Positions 1 through 5,023 of a DNA stretch of 5,023 nt are shown piece by piece. Position numbers and translations under genes: made by a program. A model generated the notes under the pieces. It saw only the letters and a list, made by a program, of their open reading frames with translations. It was not told the origin of the DNA and did not search any database. The stretch is from Burkholderiaceae bacterium (GTDB taxonomy: Bacteria; Pseudomonadota; Gammaproteobacteria; Burkholderiales; Burkholderiaceae), in assembly GCA_025458735.1 (NCBI GenBank), contig JALORV010000128.1, positions 1 through 5,023 on the forward strand, in the 5' to 3' direction. Numbering within the stretch: position 1 is the first letter of the stretch; each line of letters starts with the position of its first letter.

Positions 1-433
1 AAGAAAGTAGGCAAAGAAAGCCGCGCCCGCGAAGGCGGTCGGCTGCGCCGACTGCCCTGTGCTGCTCGGGGCCGCGGGCGGGCCTGCAAACTCGCGCCCG
101 GCGGGCGCTCAGACAGGCAGGCCCTCAACCCCTCCCGCGCCCCCTGCGCTGCGCGGCGCCTTCGAGGGCAGTGACACCACCCGACGGTAGTCAATCCGCA
201 GCTTTGAGTTTGGCCGCCGCGGTCTTCGCAGGCTGACGCCCTTGCTCCGCTCGGGGACGCCGCCGCGGTGCGGGGCAGCAGCGGGGACGTGCCGGGCGCG
301 TGTCTGAGCGACCGCAGGGAGCGAGTTTCGCGCACGGCCCGCTGGTGCCCTGCAGCGCAAGGGAAGCCGAAGGCCGGCCCCGTGCGGTCGCCTTTCTTTG
401 GTGACTTTCTTTGGCGAAGCAAAGAAAGTCACC
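1..433. repeat. Long imperfect inverted-repeat element (MITE-like), left edge cut by window
   Basis: This stretch has no credible gene but is strongly structured. Its left arm begins with AAGAAAGT, then CAAAGAAAG, and at 88-115 carries a 28-nt block from AAACTCGC to CGCTCAGACA. The right arm read on the minus strand repeats the same order: AAGAAAGT (411-404), CAAAGAAAG, and the 28-nt block at 328-301. The two 28-nt blocks match at 25 of 28 positions, and all three differences are G against T. Distances from the first motif to the block are close (87 and 83 nt). Smaller hairpins lie inside: 34-56 (GTCGGC, loop TGC, GCCGAC, extendable to 10 pairs with one G-T) and 80-124 (GGGCCTGC with GCAGGCCC, enclosing GCGCCC/GGGCGC). 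There is no transposase. A non-autonomous mobile repeat or a pair of inverted copies of a ~115-bp unit are both possible. That similar CTTTCTTTG-type repeats are widespread in high-GC proteobacteria is from memory, not from this window. Confidence 0.6.
400..433. repeat. Perfect 14-bp palindromic hairpin at the end of the repeat element
   Basis: GGTGACTTTCTTTG (400-413) and CAAAGAAAGTCACC (420-433) are exact reverse complements separated by the 6-nt loop GCGAAG. The first bases of the window (AAGAAAGTAGG) look like the outer arm of a sister hairpin at the other end of the element, with TAGG in place of TCACC, but the rest of that hairpin lies outside the window. The hairpin is symmetric, so it could form in transcripts from either strand. 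It lacks a following U-tract and is not an obvious intrinsic terminator. Confidence 0.85.
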
Positions 434-590
434 GGCCCCGCGCCGTGAGCGGTCGGTCAAGGAAGAAAGAAAACATCGGTCGCGCAGCGGCACCGCGATT
501 GCAGAGCGCAGGGCACGAGACCCGCAGCACGCAGCGGCGCGAACACTTCAGCGCACGGCGCCCGCGCGCTTTCGCGCCAGCAGCGCCCGC
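434..590. other. Gene-free spacer between the repeat element and the terC stop
   Basis: No reading frame here resembles a known protein. The minus strand, downstream of terC, has a short GCGC-GAAA-GCGC hairpin (566-577) without a U-tract. Farther on, a weak CGCG-rich stem is followed by a T-rich run (TTTTCTTTC, about 466-475) that might aid termination. The evidence is too weak to call a terminator. Confidence 0.5.
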
Positions 591-1566
591 TCAGCTCGCG
601 TCGCCCGACGGCGCAGCCCGCTTCCTGGTCGGAAACGGATAGGCCCCGCCACCCTGGCCGGCCTTGGCCGGGATCTTCAGTGACAGCACCATGGTGACCG
701 CCAGCACCACCACGGTGAAGCCGAGCGACCTTGGCGCCGATGAACACCAGCACGATGGCCAGTCCGTAGGACAGCAGGTGGAAGCGCTCGTGCATGCCGG
801 CCAGCAGGAAGTACATGGCGCGCAGGCCGAGGATGGCGAACACGTTCGAGGTCAGCACGATGAACGGGTCGGTGGTGATGGCGAAGATGGCCGGGATCGA
901 GTCCACCGCGAAGATGATGTCGACGATGCCGATCAGGATGATGACGATCAGCAGCGGCGTGGCCATTTTGACGCCGTTGACGACGGTGAAGAACTTCTCG
1001 CCGTCGTAGTCCGGCGAGATCTTCATGCGGCTGCGGATGAACTTCAGCGCCGGGTTGGCCTCGAGGTCGGGTTCCTGGCCGGCGGCCCACCACATCTTGA
1101 TGCCGGTGAAGACCAGGAACGCGCCGAACAGGTACAGGATCCAGTCGAACTGGGTGATCAGCCAGGCGCCGATCAGGATCATCACCGCGCGCAGCACCAG
1201 GGCGCCAAGGATGCCGATCATCAGGACGCGCTTCTGGAACTCGGGTGGCACCGCGAAGTAGGTGAACACCATCAGGAACACGAAGATGTTGTCGACGGCG
1301 AGCGCTTTCTCGATCAGGTAGCCGGTCAGGAACTCCAGCCCCTTGGCGTTGGCGACCTCGCGCGAGACATTGGCGTCGAGGTACCACCAGAGACCGGCCA
1401 GGAAAAGCAGCGAGACCGCGACCCAGATGAGCGACCAGATAGCGGCTTCGCGGATCGAGACGCGATGTGCGCCCTGCTTGCTCATCGCGAAGAAGTCGAC
1501 GAGCAGGGCGACGATGACGAAGGCCGCAAACAGCGACCACATCAGGGGATTGCCGATGGTTTGCAT
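591..1566 (-). pseudogene. TerC/Alx-family manganese-export membrane protein, frameshifted by an apparent 38-nt deletion
   Basis: This is a TerC-family integral membrane protein of the Alx type, known in this family to export Mn2+ across the inner membrane. The first 279 codons (1566-730) read cleanly. Hydrophobic segments lie near residues 9-27, 41-61, 79-105, 113-135, 140-159, 202-226, 233-255 and 265-278. The two acidic family motifs are intact: EKALAVDNIFVF (86-97) and AVDSIPA (220-226). After FIGAK the frame is lost. The next frame resumes at TCG (728-726) with SLGFTVVVLAVTMVLSLKI and ends at a TGA at 593-591 after 45 residues. E. coli Alx, as I recall it, has 13 residues between these segments (MLIVDFYHIPIAV); here a single G remains, so about 38 nt are missing. 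Unrepaired, translation would run on out of frame to 457 and give a garbled tail. Start: ATG at 1566 begins MQTIGNPLMW, a normal family N-terminus. No Shine-Dalgarno sequence is visible in front of it. Frameshift or sequencing/assembly error cannot be told apart here. Confidence 0.85.
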
Positions 1567-1592
1567 TGAGCGCGATCGATGGAGCCACGGCC

Positions 1593-1625
1593 GGCGCACC
1601 CCGGGGCGGGGTTTGCGAAAGCGCC
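1593..1625 (-). promoter_or_regulatory. Putative expression-platform hairpin competing with riboswitch P1
   Basis: On the minus-strand transcript, GGCGC (1625-1621) can pair with GCGCC (1597-1593), enclosing an ACCCC/GGGGU stem (1612-1608 with 1602-1598, loop GCCCC) and an 8-nt bulge. The GGCGC segment is also the 3' strand of riboswitch helix P1, so the two structures exclude each other. No U-tract follows, so control of translation or RNA stability is more likely than transcription termination. This is pairing read by eye, not a computed fold. Confidence 0.45.
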
Positions 1626-1768
1626 TTGCGGTCTGACCCGAAGTCCACCGGGCGGTGGACTGCTGCGACGCCGGGCGGCAACTGCTGCGCCGGTGCCTGC
1701 CGTATTGACGACGTCGCATCGAAGGGCCGGCTGACGCCGACGCCTCCTGGCTACTCCCCTTAAAACGC
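1621..1768 (-). promoter_or_regulatory. yybP-ykoY manganese riboswitch in the terC leader
   Basis: The minus-strand leader carries both conserved loops of this Mn2+-sensing RNA. Loop L1 is GGGGAGUAGCC (1759-1749), and the L3-side sequence GGGUCAGACC ends at 1630. The family also shows a CGUCAAUACG-like segment, seen here in the middle. The closing helix P1 pairs GCGUUUU (1768-1762) with AAGGCGC (1627-1621): seven pairs including two G-U. A strong hairpin inside pairs GUCCACC with GGUGGAC (1660-1654 with 1649-1643, loop GCCC). The class is known to sit in front of alx/terC and mntP genes and to raise their expression when manganese is high, and that is exactly its position here, about 55 nt before the terC start. 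Confidence 0.9.
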
Positions 1769-1774
1769 GGGCGA

Positions 1775-1780
1775 ATTAGA
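1775..1780 (-). promoter_or_regulatory. Candidate -10 box for the riboswitch-terC transcript
   Basis: TCTAAT on the minus strand matches TATAAT at five of six positions. A start about seven bases downstream would fall at the first base of riboswitch helix P1 (about 1768), the expected arrangement. No convincing -35 exists at normal spacing; the best, near 1798-1803, matches only three of six. It suggests that terC is transcribed separately from nrdJ. Confidence 0.45.
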
Positions 1781-1839
1781 CCAGCGCCGCATCCGGCCGC
1801 CCATCGGGGAAACCCTTGCGCAGCCGGGCAGGCGCGTGG

Positions 1840-4692
1840 TCAGCTGCAGTTGCCGGTGGCGCCGCAGGCCGTGCAGAACTCACAGCCGTCGCGCTTGATG
1901 ACGGCGGCGGCGCCGCAGCTCGCGCACACCTTGCCCTTGACCGGCGCGGTCTCGTGCTCGATCACCTTGACCGCATCGGGCAGGGCGAGGATGCCGGCCG
2001 ACTGGATCGCGCGGCCGTCGTCGTCGAGGATGCCGAGCACCTTGTAGCGATGCAGCAGCAGCGTGGCGATGTACGCCACGGTGCTCGGATACAGTGCCGA
2101 GCGCTCTTCGCCGGGAACCGCAGCCCAGAACTCGCCGTTCTGTTCGCCGAAGTTGAGCAGCTTCTTCAGCTTGAGCCCGATCCAGTTGGCGTCGACCACC
2201 CGCATGTCGAGCGAGATCAGCTTGCACAGGCCGTCGAGCACCTTCGGATACTCGCCCGCGAGCCAGATCGAATAGGGCCGGCGGCTGCCGTCGGGCAGGT
2301 GCAGCTCCTTCACGCCAAGGACGAAATCGTCGCCGGTGTTCGCGTTCGCGATGTCCACCGTCCAGCTCATCGTGCCGAGCGGACCGGCCTTGGGTTCCTT
2401 CTTCGAGAACAGCGCGTTGAGCACCGGCGTGGCATGTGCGTCGAGTTCGCGGAACACGCCCAGCTGCTCGCAGCGCCAGCGCACGATGTTCGCAAAGGCC
2501 GACACGACACCGTTCTGCCAGAGCTTGTCGCCGGTCGGCGGCATCGGGATCGCAAATCCCTGTTCGTCGCGCGCCTTGGCCAGCGCGTCGAGCTTCATCT
2601 TCAGCCAGGCACGGTCTTCGCTGCGCATGTCCATCGACAGCGCCTTGGCGATCGCGCCCAGGCCGCGTGGCTGCTCGGCGCCGTTGACCCAGACTTCGAA
2701 CGGCACCGCCGGGTCGCCCACCTGCCCGATGAAAATCGCAAACGACTCACGCCGCTCCGGGATTTCGACCATGTAAGTCCAGGCCAGGTTGCCTTCGGCC
2801 AGGTCGGGCCGGCCCGGCCACTTCAGGCTCGCCACCGCCGGTTGCGGCGCCGAATCCAGGCGTACGCGCCGGTCAGGATCGTCCTTCAGGTCCTGCGGCG
2901 ATGCGCCGGCCGGGGCCGAATCCTTGACCACCTCCAGCACCGAGCCGATGACATTGTTGGGCCGGTAGGTCGTGATGCCCTTGAGGCCGGCGTGCCAGGC
3001 GGCGAGATAGAGGCTGCGGAAGTCCTCGAAGGGGTAGTCCTCCGGGACGTTGACGGTCTTGCTGATCGCCGCGTCGACGTAGGGCTGCACCGCCGCGATC
3101 ATCTGCATGTGATCGGCCGCGCTCATCTCGAGCGCGGTGACGAAACCGGCCGGCAGCTGGTTCTCGTCGCCGCCCATGCGCTTGTACAGGCGATAGGCGT
3201 AGTCCTCGACCACGTACTCCTGCTTGCTGCCATCGGGCATGCGCTTCTTGCGGATGTACGTCCAGGAGAACGTCGGCTCGATGCCGCCGGACGCGTTGGC
3301 GGCGAACGCGAGCGAGATGGTGCCGGTCGGCGCGATGGAAAGCAGGTGCGAATTGCGGATGCCGTGCGCGCGGATCTGCGCCTGCAGGGCGTCCGGCAGG
3401 CGCGAGGCGCAGTGCGGCTCGGCCAGGAAACGGTCGGCATCGAACAGCGGGAAGCGACCCTTTTCCTTCGCATACTCGACCGAGGCGCCATAGGCGGCAT
3501 CGCGCATCTCGCGCGTGATGTCGGCCGCCAGCGCGCGGGCCGCGGCGCTGTCGTAGCGCAGCCCGAGCATCGTCAGCGTGTTGCCCAGCCCGGTGAAGCC
3601 GAGTCCGATACGCCGCTTGTTGGCGGCTTCCTGCGCCTGCTCGGGCAGCGGCCACAGCGTGGCGTCGAGCACGTTGTCGAGCGCGCGAATCGCCACCCGC
3701 GTGACGTCGCGGAACCTGTCCCAGTCGAAGGCTGGCTGCTCGCCGAAGGGATCGATGACGAAGCGTGTCAGGTTGATCGAGCCGAGGCAGCAGCAGCCGT
3801 AGGGCGGTAATGGCTGCTCGCCGCACGGGTTGGTCGCCGCGATAGTCTCGCAGTAGGAGAGATTGTTGTCGCCGTTGACGCGGTCGATGAAGACGACGCC
3901 TGGCTCGGCGTGGCTGTAGGTCGACTGCATGATCTGGTCGAACAGGTCGCGTGCGCGCGCCCTGCGGTAGGTCCAGCTGCCGTCGGCGCGCGCCGCCGCG
4001 TTCGTCTTGTCGAACGGCTCGGCCGCGTGCCACAGCTCGATCTCGCCGTCGGCCTCGACCGCCTGCATGAAGGCGTCCGTCACCGCCACCGACATGTTGA
4101 AGTTGGCGAGCGAGCCGTCGCGCTTGGCGTGGATGAAGTCCTCGATGTCCGGATGGTCGCAGCGCATCATCCCCATCTGCGCGCCGCGCCGCGCGCCGGC
4201 GGACTCGAGTGTCTCGCAGCTCTTGTCGAACACGCGCATGTACGAGATCGGGCCGCTGGCGCGCGAGTGCGTGCCGTGCACCAGCGCACCCTTCGGCCGG
4301 ATCGGCGAGAAGTCGTAGCCGACGCCGCCGCCGCGGCGCATCGTCTCGGCGGCCTGGTTCAGCGCCAGGTAGATCGATGGCACGCCGCCCCGGGTGCCGC
4401 TGATCGCGTCGCCGACCGGCTGCACGAAGCAGTTGATCAAGGTGGCAGCAATGCCGGTGCCGGCGGCGGAATTGACGCGCCCTCCCGGGATGAAGCCGTC
4501 GACCATCGCTTCATGGAAGCGCTTTTCCCACAGCTCGCGCACCTCGGGCTGCTCGACCTGCGACAGGCCGCGTGCAACACGACGGCGCACCTCGTCGATC
4601 GACTGCTCGTCGCCCTTGGCGTACTTCTCGAGCAGCACGTCGATGGAGATCGGCTGCTCGTCGAGCAGCACCTGCGCCTTGTCCAGTTTCAT
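1840..4692 (-). CDS. nrdJ: Adenosylcobalamin-dependent (class II) ribonucleotide reductase
   Basis: This cytoplasmic enzyme reduces ribonucleotides to deoxyribonucleotides, using coenzyme B12 to generate the thiyl radical, so it works with or without oxygen. The 950-residue product is intact. The catalytic barrel spans about 76-580. It shows the first redox cysteine C88 (LINCFVQ), RGGGVGYDFSPIRPKG (120-135), the radical-site motif NPCGEQ (N288, C290, E292), the second redox cysteine in YGCCCLGSINL (probably C301), and the phosphate-binding APTGTISL (454-461). Two tandem TSCPD-like domains follow (about 637-747 and 774-888). The cysteine-rich tail (C923, C926, C937, C940, C943, C949) probably re-reduces the active site. 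I see no N-terminal ATP-cone. The start is ATG at 4692 with GAGG (4701-4698) five bases upstream. The gene is divergent from the cysB-like gene and is followed after 71 bp by the terC riboswitch. NDP rather than NTP as substrate is assumed from relatives. Confidence 0.95.
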   Translation of the reverse strand: MKLDKAQVLLDEQPISIDVLLEKYAKGDEQSIDEVRRRVARGLSQVEQPEVRELWEKRFHEAMVDGFIPGGRVNSAAGTGIAATLINCFVQPVGDAISGTRGGVPSIYLALNQAAETMRRGGGVGYDFSPIRPKGALVHGTHSRASGPISYMRVFDKSCETLESAGARRGAQMGMMRCDHPDIEDFIHAKRDGSLANFNMSVAVTDAFMQAVEADGEIELWHAAEPFDKTNAAARADGSWTYRRARARDLFDQIMQSTYSHAEPGVVFIDRVNGDNNLSYCETIAATNPCGEQPLPPYGCCCLGSINLTRFVIDPFGEQPAFDWDRFRDVTRVAIRALDNVLDATLWPLPEQAQEAANKRRIGLGFTGLGNTLTMLGLRYDSAAARALAADITREMRDAAYGASVEYAKEKGRFPLFDADRFLAEPHCASRLPDALQAQIRAHGIRNSHLLSIAPTGTISLAFAANASGGIEPTFSWTYIRKKRMPDGSKQEYVVEDYAYRLYKRMGGDENQLPAGFVTALEMSAADHMQMIAAVQPYVDAAISKTVNVPEDYPFEDFRSLYLAAWHAGLKGITTYRPNNVIGSVLEVVKDSAPAGASPQDLKDDPDRRVRLDSAPQPAVASLKWPGRPDLAEGNLAWTYMVEIPERRESFAIFIGQVGDPAVPFEVWVNGAEQPRGLGAIAKALSMDMRSEDRAWLKMKLDALAKARDEQGFAIPMPPTGDKLWQNGVVSAFANIVRWRCEQLGVFRELDAHATPVLNALFSKKEPKAGPLGTMSWTVDIANANTGDDFVLGVKELHLPDGSRRPYSIWLAGEYPKVLDGLCKLISLDMRVVDANWIGLKLKKLLNFGEQNGEFWAAVPGEERSALYPSTVAYIATLLLHRYKVLGILDDDGRAIQSAGILALPDAVKVIEHETAPVKGKVCASCGAAAVIKRDGCEFCTACGATGNCS

Positions 4693-4757
4693 CGTGGCCT
4701 CGAAGAAGTCGGCATCGCCGTCGCGGCGACACGCGCGATGCAGCAGTGCGGAGAAAA

Positions 4758-4763
4758 ATTATA
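4758..4763 (-). promoter_or_regulatory. Candidate -10 box for nrdJ
   Basis: A perfect TATAAT on the minus strand stands out in GC-rich DNA. It predicts a transcript start near 4751 and a leader of about 58 nt. The -35 at 17-bp spacing is poor (GGGAAA, three of six matches), so an activator may be needed. I found no NrdR-box pair and no cobalamin riboswitch in this short leader. Confidence 0.5.
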
Positions 4764-4864
4764 GGCAGCGGGCATCGGCGTTTCCCTGTGATGCCGCAAA
4801 TCCGGAAGGGGTAGATGGCAGCCCGGCCGTGCCGGCCCGTGCCGCGATCTACATCGGGGCGAAG

Positions 4865-4870
4865 TATAAA
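4865..4870 (+). promoter_or_regulatory. Candidate -10 box for the cysB-like gene
   Basis: TATAAA lies 28 bp before the GTG start. A transcript beginning near 4877 would have a leader of roughly 22 nt that just includes the ribosome site GGAG (4889-4892). No good -35 is present, as is common for promoters under autoregulation or activation. Confidence 0.4.
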
Positions 4871-4898
4871 ATGCCTGCCTGACATCGCGGAGCGTCTC

Positions 4899-5023
4899 GT
4901 GAACCTGCAGCAGTTCCGTTTTCTGCGCGAGGCGGCCCGCCACAAGTTCAGCCTGACCGAGGCGGCGCGCGCGCTGCACACCTCGCAGCCGGGCATCTCC
5001 AAGTCGATCATCGATCTCGAGGA
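4899..5023 (+). CDS. cysB: CysB-like LysR-family transcriptional regulator, N-terminal part only
   Basis: Only the first 41 codons lie in the window. They read MNLQQFRFLREAARHKFSLT followed by an EAARALHTSQPGISKSIIDLE helix-turn-helix. This closely follows the N-terminus of CysB/Cbl, LysR-family activators of sulfate assimilation genes that respond to O-acetylserine-type inducers. The inducer-binding domain is beyond the edge, so CysB cannot be separated from Cbl or a related sulfur regulator. The GTG start is chosen because it begins the family's MNLQQF motif and has GGAG (4889-4892) six bases upstream. The ATG at 4871 is out of frame and meets a stop after three codons. Divergent from nrdJ with 206 bp between starts. 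Confidence 0.88.
   Translation, partial: MNLQQFRFLREAARHKFSLTEAARALHTSQPGISKSIIDLE

Noticed and set aside
1..433. CRISPR array
   Set aside because: The repeats are inverted arms and hairpins, not regularly spaced direct repeats.
109..642. Short arginine-rich frames in the left gene-free region on both strands
   Set aside because: They run through the inverted-repeat element, have biased composition and no ribosome sites; such repeat-derived frames are often wrongly annotated.
664..1569. 301-residue acidic, H- and Q-rich open frame on the plus strand
   Set aside because: It is the antisense shadow of the terC gene, with the low-complexity composition typical of such frames.
457..1719. Single 420-residue frame as the true terC product
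   Set aside because: Its first 51 residues come from the riboswitch and leader, and its tail after FIGAK is out-of-frame sequence; the family sequence continues in the other frame to 591.
1769..1839. Intrinsic terminator after nrdJ
   Set aside because: A GCGGCG/CGCCCGC stem with a bulge precedes GTTTTA, but it overlaps the terC promoter and riboswitch P1 and the T-run is only four bases.
1816..3810. 664-residue open frame on the plus strand
   Set aside because: It lies wholly antisense to nrdJ, is rich in R, A, H and D as expected from reversed high-GC codons, and matches no family.
4693..4757. Cobalamin riboswitch or NrdR boxes in front of nrdJ
   Set aside because: The predicted leader is only about 58 nt and lacks a B12-box; no pair of NrdR-like palindromes is visible.
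3910..4764. 284-residue open frame on the plus strand
   Set aside because: It is antisense to the 5' half of nrdJ and runs into its promoter, with no recognisable domain.

Overview
This is high-GC chromosomal DNA, most likely from a proteobacterium and probably a betaproteobacterium. The lineage is inferred from a long B12-dependent ribonucleotide reductase beside a CysB-type regulator and from a spacer-repeat style common in such genomes; no marker gene fixes it.

Layout from left to right. Positions 1-590 hold no credible gene. Most of this stretch (1-433) is a repeat whose two arms are imperfect inverted copies of each other, ending at 400-433 in a perfect 14-bp hairpin. Positions 591-1566 (minus) encode a TerC/Alx-family membrane protein, the family of manganese exporters. 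Its reading frame is broken near position 729 by what looks like a 38-nt deletion. Upstream, 1621-1768 (minus) carries a yybP-ykoY (manganese) riboswitch, recognised from its GGGGAGUAGC and AGACC loops and a closing P1 helix. A plausible -10 box sits directly before it. A downstream hairpin would compete for the 3' strand of P1.

Positions 1840-4692 (minus) encode a complete 950-residue adenosylcobalamin-dependent (class II) ribonucleotide reductase, NrdJ, with two tandem TSCPD-like domains and a cysteine-rich tail. A 206-bp divergent promoter region follows. The first 41 codons of a CysB-like LysR-family regulator (plus strand, from 4899) run off the right edge.

The genes do not form one pathway. 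NrdJ makes deoxyribonucleotides without oxygen or a metal cofactor other than cobalt. The riboswitch and TerC form a manganese-responsive export unit, which here appears damaged or mis-sequenced. CysB would control sulfur assimilation. I see no wholly undescribed system. The points most worth a second look are the riboswitch-controlled but frameshifted terC, the predicted P1/anti-P1 switch, and the long inverted-repeat element.
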